Below are positions 23,049 through 36,050 of a stretch of 64,000 bases of DNA, piece by piece (position 1 is the first letter of the stretch; each line of letters begins with the position of its first letter). This DNA is from Pyrocephalus nanus (taxonomy: Eukaryota; Chordata; Aves; Passeriformes; Tyrannidae). The DNA is taken from the NCBI GenBank assembly GCA_038380795.1, contig CM076270.1:22398001-22462000 (forward strand), in the 5' to 3' direction. Position numbers and translations under genes: made by a program. The notes beneath the pieces are model-generated. The model had not been told where the DNA came from. It was given only the letters and a program-made list of their open reading frames with translations, and searched no databases.

Positions 23049-26000
23049 TCCATAGGTTAAGCATCACATGGACTCTTCTGGGTGTTTCCACAGATTTGAT
23101 TTCCCTCTTCCTGAGTGAGCTCCTGTATGTAATATCTCAAGAAACCAACGATTCACAGGAAGGTCTCATTTGGTTTGATTACATCAGAACATAACTGACT
23201 CCTCTCTCTCCCTAAGACCATTCTAGGATTGCAACTTGAAAAACAGTTCCTAAATATTGAAAACACCTAGGTCAGAAGACCTTTGTAGTTTTGCACGTTG
23301 ACTCACATCTTTCTTTCAATTTTTTTTTTTCCTTTCTGCAACTTCAAATGCCTGTGCGAAGATTTTTGTCAAAGTGTGTCGGTGGCAAAATCAGGGCTAC
23401 AGCTTGTTAAATAAACAATCAGCCCCTAAGCCATTCCAGAAAAAGGATGAGATTTCTCATACTTTTGTGAGTTGAGGTTTATTTAGGTTTTGAATCCCTC
23501 AAGGCAAGCATGCAATGTGTAAAGCAGAAGCCTATAGGAGAAGCATTTTACTCCTATTGCTTACTGAGAAAGAACAAGGCTTTTAAAAACAGATCAGAAT
23601 GCCACACTTCATTGAACACCATCAGCCTTCCTTGTCTAATAAACTTTCTCCTTTATTTTGCTACTACATTCATTTGTATCTATTTTTAAACGTAGCTAAG
23701 CTTTTGCATAAACAAGGTACTAGATGACCAACAGCTTTTAATGCTCACATTGTAACAGGAACATCCAGTGGAAGGAAATTTCTCTCATTTTTATATTTTT
23801 CCTTTGAGTCTAATAATGCTTGGGTATTCTTCCAAAATAGTCCAGGCTATGTAGCCAAAAGCATTTTGTTTCGGAAGAGACAACAAAAATTAGCAGAAGA
23901 AATTCCTTCTTGTTTATTAAAACATCTAGGATCTCATATACTAAGGGTGTTATTTAATCATCTATACATAGACACAAGCAGAGATATAGAAGATGTTAAT
24001 TTTCCATACGATTGCAAAGGTTTTCAGAAGGATGCAAAGAAACCTGACACCAGAAACCTTTCTCTGTTGCAGATTTGGTTAAAAAGCTGACACTCACGTT
24101 AATGGAATGGCTGGCTGGAGTTCACAAAGCTTGAAAACAACTCTGGACCTGTTTTCAAGCATTCAAAGTTTCTCACTGCCATTAGAGATGGGTCTGAAGT
24201 TTCTTGAGGTTGAAGGACATTCAGACTCAGAAGTGAATGATAAAAGAGAAAGCCAGCAATACACTACAGTTCTAGATCTGAACAGCTCTGCCTTCAAAAG
24301 CACTTGGGTCCTCCTAGGTGTGTATAAGAGCTCCTTTCTCAACAAATCAAAGATAAGAAAGCTTACTGGACTGTCAGTCTAATTGAAAGGCATACATGAG
24401 GTGAGGGGAATTAAAATACCCTTTTTTTATTACTGGGGGGAAATTAGAGTCCCATAGTGACCTCCAGCAGAACAGCTGCACCTCTTACCCTGTTCAGTGG
24501 AAGTTAATGGTGACCCACCACAACTGGAGCACAAGTAACTACATTACCTCGTGGTCAGGAGAGCAATTTGTTTTCATTTTGCAGCAAATAAAAATTGCAC
24601 TGTAGGTGGATTTGGTGTGCTTATCAAGGAGCAGAGAACACAAGGGGTTCTGCAGGAAAGGAAAGCCACATCTATAATATCATTTCATTATTAAAGAACA
24701 GCAATCTTTTCCACAAGTTTCCCCAGTGTCTCTTGTGACCACTGACTAGCTCAGTACTGCATTATTTTGTGAAACACAGAAAGAAACTTCTTATAAAGTT
24801 CACCACAGTTTGTTACTGCTCAGCAGGAACATAATCTGAACTTCTTGCAGTGCTGTAACCCAATTTAATTTCCCTGTCAGAGCACTTGATGGATGTGTCT
24901 ATAGAGTTTTCAAACGGCAGATAAAACTTTTTACTACTGAAGGCAGATAGTACTTTCCCTTTCATTTGCTATCCAGGGGTTCAACCATCACCTTCTCAGC
25001 AAGGCTTCGCTAATTCAGTTCTCAATTTTTTGAACAATATTTTTTTTTCATTTAAAATTAAATCACAGAAATAAAATATAAAAATTAAAACCTTGCATGA
25101 GTGAAAATCTCCCATCTCTGGAATTTGCAGCCTGATCAGTGCATTATTCCTTTATTTTAAAATCACAGCAATACTGACCTTAAACACTAGCCAAAGAATG
25201 GCTATTTAGCCCAGCTGCACTGAGGCTTAGGGTGTGAGGCACGAGCCAAGAGGGGCTGGGAAAAACACACATGCCATCTGCACAGGAAAGGGGAGAACAT
25301 CAGAGCCCTCAGTCACAAACAAATCAGGATACCCTCACATAAGCTGGGTAAGTGGAAGACCAGAAGTAGCAACACCTTTTTTAAAGGAAGCAAACCTGGG
25401 AGCAGTTTCACTTGTACCAGAAGATTCCAAGGCAAAGAATGAGACACAAGCACTCAGAGTTTTCCTACTATATTCCCCTTTAAGAGGGTGCTAAAAATAC
25501 TTCAGGATCTCAGTGCTGCCTTCAAACTTTGAAAGGTATAACCACACCTACACATGAATGGGAAATCCCCTCTGAAAATGTATTAAGGCATTTTAATAAC
25601 AATCATCTTATGATTATTCTTCTCACCTGTGCCAAATATATGTTTTTCTAAGCTTAAATGCGGGTAATAACATACTGTGTAATGACATTATGCTACTATT
25701 TAAAACAGCATTTCCATTTTGTGTCATAAATAATTTAACCTTTTCAATTTATAAAACTAAAATTTTAGAATGGAACTTCTGAAAATTCACAGTAGTTTGA
25801 ATAAGTTTTGATGCCGAGCTTGTTTCAAGGGAAACAGAGCTTAAGGAAATGGAATCTAACAGAGCTGGAGGACAGAAATATCTGGATACACCCAGTTTAT
25901 ATCTTCAGCATCATATGATTATTAGCCATCATTCTAATTCCTATGTATAGTAAGCAGATATGAGAGCCAAATATTCTCCATGCAAGACAAGTAAGAGCAA

Positions 26001-26748
26001 CAACCAGAATCAGCACTGCTGCAAGAGTTGTTTTAAAAGTCCATCCCATGCCTACCTACTGCACCAGGTTTTCACCAGTAACATACCCCAGTTTTTAAAA
26101 TCACTGAGTAGTGGTTCTTCTTCATGAAATTATCCCCTCAGATATTCACTTAAGGCAGGAGCAAAGGAAACCAGCCTTTGGTGGGGGGCTGAAAGCAAGG
26201 ATAAAATTGCATATCACAGTGTTCTGCTCCTCTTCCTCTTTTCCTAATTCCCTTCATCAGTCCAAAGCAATACTGAAACCAAGTGCAGATCAAACTTTGG
26301 GGATATTTCTACTTTTGTTTAAACATCCAAGGAAATATGAAGCAACTTTGCTTTTGTCAGATCTGCATCTAGTCTTCTAAATTTAAGAAAACATAACCCA
26401 AAGCTTTGCAGATTGTCTTATTCCAATTGGACTGAACTCCTAATGAGCCTGTGTGGTCCAGTTTGCTTCACTGAGGGTTAGATCAGATGGCACCTTTCCA
26501 CTCTTTCGGATCTATGCTGTTTTAATGAGACATTTTCTCAGAAATCTCCAGAAAATGCATACTGTATGCAGAGAACATCCTGAAATACGTGCAGTAAATG
26601 CTTTGATTTTCACACCAAATTCACAACCTCCCAGAAGTTGAGCTCTTGCTGCGCAAGTAAATCTTATTCAGCCTATATGGTGACATTTCTGTGTTTCCAA
26701 CACTATATCTGAGTGTATATAAGGTGTTTCTCTTGCTCACCCCCTCAC

Positions 26749-26768
26749 CCCCCCCCCAAAAAAAAAAA
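26749..26768. repeat. Adjacent C-run and A-run
   Basis: A C-rich stretch ending in a run of about 9-10 C passes directly into 11 A. It is likely to be length-variable. Confidence 0.85.
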
Positions 26769-27113
26769 GTGCTCAGTCCTTTTCATATGTTATTTACTTC
26801 TCCATGGAAATATCACCAATACAGAAATCAGCATATCAACACCTGGATAATGCTCCAAACTTCTCTTCTTAAGTCACAAATAAAACTGAAAAGATAGTTA
26901 GGTCACTGGACTCATTGCATTAGAGATGATGTCGCAAAATTGGAAAAGCCATAATCAATTTAAGTGGCTCAATAAAGTTTGACCAGCACTCAAGACTGAA
27001 AAGACTACGAAAAGACTGGAGTTGCAGAAAACAGGACAGCATTGATTAAGGTATTAAAAGTCAAGATTTCTCTCTCATAATACCCAAGGGCAAAGTTTAT
27101 TTAAAACAAGAAG

Positions 27114-27127
27114 AAAAAAAAAAAAAA
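27114..27127. repeat. Poly-A tract, 14 A
   Basis: Uninterrupted A-run following an AAGAAG stretch. Confidence 0.9.
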
Positions 27128-28319
27128 GACAGTATGAGATGGCAGTTTCTCAGTTTTCTGGTGTCAACTGAATTAGGTCTGCATAAACTTTCTTTCTGCC
27201 CATAACACTTATCATTCCCCCAGCCCAGCCCTCTGCATACTCTTTTTGTCACTTCCAAAATAGCTGTCTTCCACAATTACAGAAATCCAAACTGGCTCTA
27301 AATTCTCAACCTCTCTGTGAAATATATTTCCCAAAGGAAATCATCTCACAACAGAAATTGCACCTCACTGATCTCCCTCTTCATTATACATCTGCCTTAC
27401 ATCTGAATCCCTTTAGCTTCCCTCATTTTGAGTGAGTGGGAATCTGCTTAGTGCAAAATGTTTGTCCTGCATGAAGCAGGACTACAAAGCAGCTTTTCCT
27501 TCCACAACTTTGCCATTTCAGGACAAACTGTGTTTTACCTACAAGAGTTCTTTTCAATTAGGATACACTTAACCTGAATTAAGAATGTCCACACATAAAT
27601 TAAATTTTATCGTTTTTTCATAAGCATCACTGAAATTCCATTCAATATAACAGATAAAACTAAAAGTATACTCTTTCCTACACCTTTATTTCAAAAGCCA
27701 AGAATTCTCATAACATTCTTAGAGCTTGGATGTAAATCTGTATTTAGGAAAAAAACATACTATTTCAGAGTTGAAAAGCCTCTAAAAGCAGGTTACTAAT
27801 AGTAAATAAAGAGTACAATAATTATTTAAATATCCATCAATATACATGTCATATTTTTGATCTTTTTTACATGACAAATCCCAGTTACAAGTTGAGCAGG
27901 TATTTAACACTTGACATGGTTATTCCACAATTAACACTGAAATTACAGTTTTGTTTTTGCAATGGCAACAGCTATTGTAAGAAAAAGCTATGTTACAAAT
28001 TACTCTAACAGTGAGATTTTACAATAGATGAACACTGGAGCCATTTATAATGTATTTATTGCTATTAAAAAACAAATAAACATTTACAGTGTGCGCTCAT
28101 TAATTTTACTGCTGAATTAGTAGTATTCCTCACTCTTCTTAATTAGAAGAAATATTGCAGGTATGGCATTAAAGTCGAACAGTTCAGAAGTAAATTAATA
28201 TAGACTGAGCACAACATCTAAGGACAGCAGCTTAGCAGACCTGCCTCACCAGTACACAGCCTGTATTCCCCAGAGTTAAGGAACTGTCTCTTGATACAAG
28301 GCTGGGAATTCAATAAACT

Positions 28320-28460
28320 GAAACATCGGGGCACGTTCTGCCAGCACATCTGGCCATGTGAGTGGAAATTCAGCCTGGCCAGGACTACAGACTTCGTGAG
28401 ATGCCACAAAGTGTGTGGAGCATTTACGTCGTGTATCAATAAACATTTCATCTTTTGTGG
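28320..28460. other. Candidate noncoding regulatory segment (CpG-retaining)
   Basis: Five CpG sites in about 120 bases (ATCGGGG, GCACGTT, TTCGTG, TACGTCGTG) in a CpG-poor neighbourhood. CACGTT resembles an E-box and TTACGTCG is close to a CRE half-site. No coding potential is recognised. Confidence 0.25.
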
Positions 28461-30339
28461 ACTTTTTTTAACCTTGTGTTGCAGCTGCCAATCCCAGTAA
28501 TACTCTGTGGGAAATCTAAGGACGTGTTCAGGTTGTTCTCATGAGAAGAAAAAATAAAGCAACAAATACATCGTCCTTCCCCCACTGAAGTCACCAGTAA
28601 TGTCAGGATCAAGCCTGTGTGAAAGCAGAAAAGTATCTGACAGCAGAACATGAGAACTGGAATGATCCTTTTCCTCATCTTAGTAAATGGTCTGTTCACA
28701 AAGGTCTGGGCTATGAAGGCTTGGTGAACACTGACCACTAGAGAAAGGGTTCCTCAACTTCCTGAATTCCTTCAGCTCTCATTAACACCAACTAAATCAA
28801 CAGTTAAGATACAGAATTCTGTAGTTAAGATAGAGATTCTGCTTTGCTCTTATTTAGACAGTTATAGTCTTCATCTCTTGACATGAGAGATCACAGTTAT
28901 TTAATTAAAACAGTTATTTATTTCTTAATTATATAGTAGTAAGAATTCTTTATAATGCCTCATCAAATATGTCTGCACACTGTGGGCAATAGTTGAGTTT
29001 GGTCTAAAAGATAATTTGAAATACAAACCGTATTTATACAAACAGTTTGTATTACAGCCATGTAATATTGGCTGATAACCTTATCTAGCAGGAATCTGAA
29101 GCTGACACCCTTGCTCCATATCTTACAACTGTTTTTAATTTTATGATTTAAAAGACACCCAAGATAAACACATTTCTGCTGCACTACAAGACAGAATGAG
29201 ATCCTAATGCAGAGAAACATAAATGGTACTACTTGTGTCATAAAAACTGAATTGGATTCCAGACATTATCTAGAATTAAATTAAAGCAATACAATTTTTC
29301 TCATTCACAAGTAGTCTGATTTTTTTAAGCCTGCCTACCAATACATTTTTTAAAATTAGTGCCACTCAAGATCTTCAAACCTTTTTTATTTTCCCCTTTT
29401 AAATGAGATAAAGCATTTACTCCCTGCTTGGCAAAGCACATGACTCTGTAAGTACCATTTCATGAGCACTGAAGACCACAAGAGACCTCACCACAGGTTC
29501 AGAACCCTGGAGTTAACTTGTTGCTCGCTCTTTCCTGCATCTTTGATTTTATGTCTTGGAGAAGGATGTTGTATTAGAGTTCTCACATTAAATTTTGCTC
29601 CCCTTAGTTTGGATGTAGTGGTTCTAGGAAAAGCACCATAAGTTTTGAGGGCTTGGGTGAGACCTCAGGCCTTGCAGTGGCTCTGAACACATGGATCAAG
29701 TGTTTCAGAACTGCTCCTGTACTGATATTGCAGAAGTCCTTGTTGGCAAAAAAAAAGTTTGCTTCAGAACCAGGTAAAAATGTTGCTATTACCAACACAA
29801 ATACATGACATTGAATATACACAAATGTGAGTGCACACCAGCATATTCTTATACAACCATCTTCAAAAACCTGGAAAGTGTTTTATATATTAAGTTTTCT
29901 TGTGGTGTGGCTGCAACAAATCTACCTTGTATTAAGAAAGGATACACACAATTGCACTACTTCTAGATTAGAGAGCACAACAGTGGGAGAAACTGAGCAA
30001 CTTGCCATGATCTTGTTTATGAACTAACCATGGCTGTAAGTTGATGTAACTAATCAAGTATTTGCTCCATTACTACTGATTTGCTCAAGTGTGAGTAAGT
30101 TCAGAGTCCTCTCTGTGTGCCTAGAAGATTGTTATACACAGACATCCCAGGGACCATGAGACAAAGTGAATTTATAAATCCTTGTAGTGTTCACATCTAC
30201 AGGTGTAGACCCAGACTGGCTGCAGAGAGAAGCTGATCAACACCTTAAGCTGTGGTTAACAAACCAGAGGCACGTGAGTAGACAGTGCAAGTGATACAAA
30301 CACTCAAAGTGTCCAGACACTGAGCTGGCACCACTTGTT
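28461..30339. other. Noncoding unique sequence, no gene recognised
   Basis: Frames are under 100 codons, overlap on both strands and have no known domain. An imperfect 20-base tandem duplication (AGTTAAGATACAGAATTCTG and a variant) lies at 28802-28841. The rest is ordinary AT-rich sequence. Confidence 0.6.
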
Positions 30340-30725
30340 CCTTCCAGGAGATGGTAATCAATGCAAATCTATGCATTAGTTATGAGGTGTTTTAATTCCA
30401 ATATTAAACATTCTGTGATTGATGAATTTTTCACAGCTGCTGCCTATATAGCTGTTTAATTAGAGCATGCTGGCAGAGGTTGTTAATTCCTCATTGAGTG
30501 GCCAGCTCCATTGCATTCCACTTTCTGCAAGGCAGGATGACAGTTGGTGGAGTGACTCGAGCGGCTGGTCAGGGGACCTGACATTTGGCACAGGATCAAC
30601 GCATTAGATGACAAGCCAAATTCCATCAGCTTCCTAAAAATACTAGCAGACTGACAAACAGAAAGTGCTTTAATTGCTGATGCTACTGTCTTTGATTTTC
30701 TGTTATTGATGGGCATCAGAACTAA
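30340..30725. other. Candidate conserved noncoding segment (possible enhancer)
   Basis: Dense transcription-factor-like words: an ATGCAAAT octamer at 30361-30368, then TTAATTCC, TGATTGATGAAT, GTTTAATTAGAG, a second TTAATTGC near 30671 and TTATTGATGG near 30704. CpG sites survive at GACTCGAGCGG and AACGCATT (about 30555-30605). A 100-codon minus-strand frame (30483-30785) overlaps it but suggests no domain. The motif mix is typical of developmental enhancers, but this is inference. Confidence 0.35.
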
Positions 30726-31758
30726 CTGCACAGGAATGTCTACTTCATGTTTCTGTTGTTCCCAGAGAAGAGAGGAGCCAGCCAACCTTAAGAATCAGGA
30801 AGGAAACAAAATCAGCTGCCTTTAAAACAAAACAAAACCCCCCACACACACCTGCCAAAAGCTCTGGCATTTGCTTTAAGTATTTGAGCTCCTGAATCCA
30901 TATGACTCCCTTGCTGGAATATTCCATCAGGGAAAGGGAATCCCTCTCTTAGGTATCGTGTGACATATGCCTAACCAGGGCCTTAGAGGAGGAGATTCCC
31001 AGTGGGTACAAAACAGAGGAGCCCACGCTACTCCCTCACTGAGGCACTCTGGACCTGACTTAAAGAATTCCACCCAGAGGCCAGCAGGACAGTTATTTTC
31101 ATCCACTCTGTGCCTGCATCAAAGGTGCCAATAGAACTGTCCCTTGGGAATACACCTCCTGTACCACACATCCACCCCTTGAAAGCTGAGATTTCCAAAC
31201 TTAGCCCACACAGGCCAACAAATAGTTGTTAGATGCTGTCAAGCTCAGCAATATTCACACCGGTCACTTAAGAGATGAAGGCAACTTATTAACAATACTC
31301 TGAGCCAACTGGACATTTAGGATGCTGACCTAAAACCAAAAACATACTTACAAAGCTTCCTGTTATTAACCTTGATTTTGCTTTATAGAGATTGTTACTG
31401 ACTCTACTCTCTTCACAGTATCAAGAGCTTCAGATTCTGTCATTAAACTGGGTCCCTGAAACCAGCCAAAATTCTTGTCACAAACAAATAAAAACCCCTA
31501 TTGCATTCCAGCTGCAGGGAGAAGTTACCTTGCCAGCAGCATCATCTTTGATACTGAATGACTTGTAGAAGTTCATCTACATGCAATTACAACAGTGTTG
31601 AAAAGTTTATGAATAATTAAATTATATCTGTTTAATAGTAAGTCATTTTTAATTTTTAACTTCTGGATGTTTAAATCCCAATTTGACACTAAAAGTTTTT
31701 GATCTCAACTAACAAACCATCTCAACTGCAAAATACATCCAAAAAACTTCTACCATTA

Positions 31759-31790
<32 letters not shown>

Positions 31791-34138
31791 AACAACAACA
31801 AAAAAACCCACACCTTTTTAACAGAAATATTTTCAACTCAATTAAAAATGTTCACGATTTCTTGCTCATGGTATCATTCCAATATGTAGAAAAAATACCT
31901 GTTCAAAAGAACACTACTTTGGCACAAGAGACATAAACATGAATATATGACCAGTTGAAAATATTTGAAATGTCAATGGTTCAGCATAATCATATCTGAA
32001 GAGTAAAGCCATTTAAAAAAACTAAGCAGTTTAAACTTGGACAGCCCAGTAGAAAGGTTTGTTTGTAATCTGAGCCTCCATAAGACTCATTCTCTGCTCC
32101 TCCATAGCTCAGAACTCTGACATGGAAAGGTTACCACAAGCCAGTCTGACACCCTGATTGTTTTTTTTCCTTCTCGGTGATAATTTTCCTCATCAGGCCA
32201 TTCATGTTTGTCACTTCAAGCCTCCCACACCCAGTCAGTGGGAAGTTGACTGTGTACTCTACTTCACACAAAATACCAGAACAACCCTCCTCTTGGGTTA
32301 CTGTTCTTTGCATGTGCTAAATGCTTCAATATAACAAACAAAATGAAATAATGATCTCACCAAGTTCTTACCCACCCAGGTAATTAGGTATTTTGTCCAA
32401 GGAAGTGTCATAGTTCCATTATTTTAGAGGAAAGTAACTAATAAATGCAGATTATATGGTTGTCAGAAGGGCTTAGATATCTATCTCTTCCTCCTTGCTT
32501 CATCCCTAAATCTAAAACAAGACAAAAACCCCCAGGTTTTATTATTTGAGACTAGTATTTTAAAGAAGGTGTTACAGCAAAAAGTCTTTTTGTTGCTTAG
32601 TGGTTCAGTAACTTAAAGGCAGCTAAATAACTTCACTCACTACTCAGTTTACTATTTGTTTCTAACAGAGTTGCAAGAGACAAAATTGACACAATAGGAA
32701 GAAAAGTCACAAAAGAGCCTGGCAAAGCCTGCAAAACCAACAGTGCCAGGGCTTACACCATGCTATTCATCAGCTCTGCTGGATGACTTGCTTGCAGCAA
32801 TTCAAATTTTGCAAGCAGCAACACAAGCTTACCTTATCATTTATCACAATTCTTTTCTAAAAGGCAGATGATCAAGTTCACAAGCTCAGGAGAGCCATTT
32901 CCTACACTTGTGTTACCTGGTGAACACTTTACTAAGCTTACCAGAGAGCTGAGAAGAAAAACAATTTTATCACCAAAGACGAGATGGCAAATATTTCTCT
33001 GCTTTTAGCAATAGAAGAATTCTTAGACAAAGACATTTAGCACTTCACACCTGAGTATGAACTGTACATACACATGAAAGCAGAGGCTGACCCTGTAAAC
33101 AGTTATTCCACAAGTTTAGCACCTGCTCAGTGTATTTTCTGCATACTTCATGTTTATGTTTATCTCAGCAGCTGAGAAGAAAAAGGAATACAGGAGAGAA
33201 GAGAAAGCTGAGAGGGAAAAAAAAAAACAAAACAAAGAATAAAACCACACAAAAGCAAAATGAAGGAGACCATTTATTTGCTGGGAGTTGATCCCCAATA
33301 GGCAGCAGAATCCAGTTTCCTTGGTCACCAGGTATCCATTACAATATAAAGCATAACAAAGCAAACCTATGAGTAGTGTTGTACATGCCTCACAGTTTTT
33401 CCATTAAGATCCCAGGCTACTTGGAGTTCATTCTCATGGTTCCCATATTGTCCTACACATTATTTAACACACACCCCTATCTTCAGAGCACAGAGAGTTG
33501 TACCTCACTGTTTTGTGCTTTCTGTTATATAAATATTCCATACATCTCCTGGTTTTCTTGAATGAGTTAGTAGACAATACACCATTTTTAAGTTGAGTCT
33601 TCATATCAAAGAAATCACCACTTAAAATACTTTCTCTGCATCTCTACACCTGCTCCATAAACACAGGTTTTGAAACTCCCACAGTAAAATATGGGGTGAT
33701 AATTATTTGGTAGATTTTGAAATGAGGATCTCCCATATATCTGCTGTTGTCTTTTAAATCTACATACTGATACAGTGACAACATCTTTCCCAGGATAGGA
33801 TTTCTGATGCCACTCAGGGCCATTTTGTCACCCTGCTCCACAGCATAAGCCAGAATCACATCACTGTTCAAACACACGTCATTCCTCACATCTCTTTATT
33901 TTATACCCTCACTACTCACCCAAGCCAAAGCTAGTGATGATGAAAAACAGGGGGAAAAGATGTCTCCACGTAACAGCTTAATTTTTAATGTAGTCAGGCC
34001 CTTCCCTACCTAGCAGCTTTGTCTCCATTGAAATATGAAATTTCTCCTCACAAAGCACAAAGATTAGAGTGTTGCATAAAATTTGCAGAGAATGCTTCAG
34101 GAAAGAAAAAAACCAAGAACGAAATAAAATTTAAAACT
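30726..34138. other. Noncoding unique sequence, no gene recognised
   Basis: No exon is recognised. The block at 30930-31210 is GC-richer than its flanks but has no open frame or repeat signature that I know. An A/AAC tract lies at 31760-31806 and an 11-base A-run near 33220. Confidence 0.6.
31760..31806. repeat. Poly-A tract (30 A) plus (AAC)n
   Basis: Thirty A followed by four AAC units and more A. Confidence 0.95.
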
Positions 34139-34199
34139 CCAACAAAACAAAACCAAACAAACCAACCCACCAAAATGCAAATAAACAAAAACAAAACAA
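34139..34199. repeat. AAAC/CCAAC low-complexity tract
   Basis: Built from AACAAAAC, CCAAAC and CCAACC units on the plus strand. It contains a chance ATGCAAAT word at 34175-34182. Confidence 0.9.
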
Positions 34200-34451
34200 T
34201 CCTCCCCAAAAATTAAAGTCTTAATATTGTAGCCACTGGAAAGCAGAGCTGCATCCAGCTTTGGTGCTCTGACAGGAAATACCTAATAACAATCCCAAAT
34301 TCAGAAGTCCCAAAGGAATGCAAAACAGCCTCCATGGCAAATTTATTAAGAATCTCAGTTAAACACCCAGAGATCCAGAAACACCCTAATAACATTTGTG
34401 AGGAAGAGAACTTCTGATTTTAAGATAGATCTTTGCACTAGCACCAAATCT

Positions 34452-34491
34452 AAAAAAAAAAAAAAAAAAAAAAACAAAAAAAAAAAACAAA

Positions 34492-34537
<46 letters not shown>

Positions 34538-34543
34538 ACAAAC
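34452..34543. repeat. Large A-rich tract (about 92 bases)
   Basis: An A-run of 22, then A12 and short AAAC interruptions, then an A-run of 44 ending in ACACAAACC. It is the longest homopolymeric tract in the window. No AATAAA lies in the 60 bases upstream and no target-site duplication is apparent, so a retrocopy origin is not supported. Confidence 0.97.
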
Positions 34544-35549
34544 CTTAATGAAAACAACCACTTTGCAAATACCAGACAACAAAAATTCAAGGCCAGAACA
34601 AAAGCATGAGTTGACCCACTGAGATCAAAGCACATCAAGACACCACATGAAATCACAACTCATATTTTTAACACCTTGAGACAGACTCTAAACTTCCACG
34701 TTGGACAGAGGGTGAGATAAATTCTTTCCCATTGCAAGTAAAACCAGAATTTACTATTCTATAATTATTAATATGCTAAGGTGGCCATTCCTATTAGTCT
34801 CTACTTTCTTTGGAATAAAGCAGTGCTATTATTTTGAAGTATTTCTATATGCAAATATTCTTTCCATAGCCAAAATATTTTTTTTTCTGAGAAACCATCA
34901 TTATAATTTTTGCTTCATTGAATTTTTAAAATTCATGGCTTCTAACTTTACCTAAAAGTTACCTAACACACAAAACAAAAAGAAAAGGTACTGGATTTCC
35001 TTGGTGGAATACAGAGGCATGAAAAGATGATGATCACAGCATCTAAAGATGTCACGGTAAAAAGCTAAAAAAGGAACACTGAAACAAAAGTCAAGGAAAA
35101 AAATAATAATAAAAAAAATAAACAGTAACTTTTCACAATTCTTTGTCATAATAGAACCTCAGTTCTAACCACTACCTGGTGGGTATTACAGGTTGCACCA
35201 ACTGGAGAACTTGACACCCAGGCATTCACCGTGTTACAAAAAAATATCACCATGCTGGCTTTCACATAAGACTTGCAAAAAATGCTACTCTCTTCTGGAA
35301 GGAAATAATAACTCAAAATAAATTTATATTAAGGGGTTTACTTAATAGAAGTAGTTTAGGTGTGTTTATTAATATAAAAAGGATAAATAAGCAATTACAG
35401 CATTTACATAAATTCATATGCCCACAGGCACGTATACAGGCACTTTCTTAGTACCTTTTTTATCACTTCCCTCCACCAGCCCCCTCTTATTATATCTGGT
35501 CACAAGAGTTTAGTCTGAACTGTATGCTTTAACCCATGCCACATAAGAT
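34544..35549. other. Noncoding AT-rich unique sequence
   Basis: No exon is recognised. An ATGCAAAT word lies at 34849-34856. The area 35095-35120 is A-rich with AATAAT units. Confidence 0.6.
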
Positions 35550-35720
35550 ACCGAGGCCACCAGCCAAATTCCACTCTCAGTTACAAGGATTCAACCTTTA
35601 ACGTCAGAAGATTTGCACCAGTGTAAACCAATAATAGACTTTGGCTGCCCTTATGGACCCGATCTTGGCAGGTGGATGGAACGGGATTGGAAAGTTGTAT
35701 TTATTTACCTCAGGAAACTG
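35550..35720. other. Candidate conserved noncoding segment
   Basis: Four CpG sites (ACCGAGG, AACGTCAG, CCCGATC, AACGGG) within about 140 bases of sequence otherwise poor in CpG. AACGTCAG contains a CRE half-site and TGTAAACC near 35620 is a forkhead-like word. There is no reading frame of note. Function is inferred from texture only. Confidence 0.25.
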
Positions 35721-36050
35721 GAATTCACATCCAGCTTAAAAGAGATTTGAGAGAAGTTCCATGGTCCAAAAAGCTAATCTCTAACGGAATTCCCCACAGC
35801 ATAAAATCACTATAAAGGAGACTTGCACAATTCATTTTTATGCCCTTAATCCCTGCTTAGAAGAGGTCTGGGGAACAAACAAGCAGGATACTGCAGAGCA
35901 GAGGGAAGGGGCAATTGCAGCAAAGGCACTGGGGCAGGACTTTGGGCCAGAGCTACTTCTTGTCAGGCTGCCTGCTCGTGGAGAGCTGCCATTCCCCTGT
36001 GGCTTCCCAGAGCACTGAATTACAGATGCAAGGGAAGGGAGGCAAAAATA
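35721..36050. other. Noncoding, nothing recognised
   Basis: Short GC-richer stretch (about 35870-36010) between two candidate regulatory segments. No frame, repeat or motif that I can support. Confidence 0.5.

Larger units (their letters stand above)
22561..28319. other. Noncoding AT-rich unique sequence
   Basis: No exon is recognised. It contains a 15-base A-run (23034-23048), a C-run joined to an A-run (26749-26768), and a 14-base A-run (27114-27127). The part at 27600-28110 is very AT-rich, with ATTTA and AATAAA-type words on both strands (for example AATAAA read on the minus strand near 28058). That gives it a 3'-UTR-like look, but no coding exon supports it. Confidence 0.55.

Noticed and set aside
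26440..26530. Possible old CR1 tail
   Set aside because: Only a loose resemblance around GATCAGATGGCACC and CGGATCTATGC. Too weak to call.
28560..28620. Second copy of the ancient repeat motif seen at 14335-14530
   Set aside because: CCCCACTGAAGTCACC ... CAGGATCAAGCC is suggestive, but the core phrase is too degraded to support a call.
34355..34656. Lysine-rich (+) and phenylalanine-rich (-) frames
   Set aside because: Both are translations of the poly-A tract at 34452-34543.
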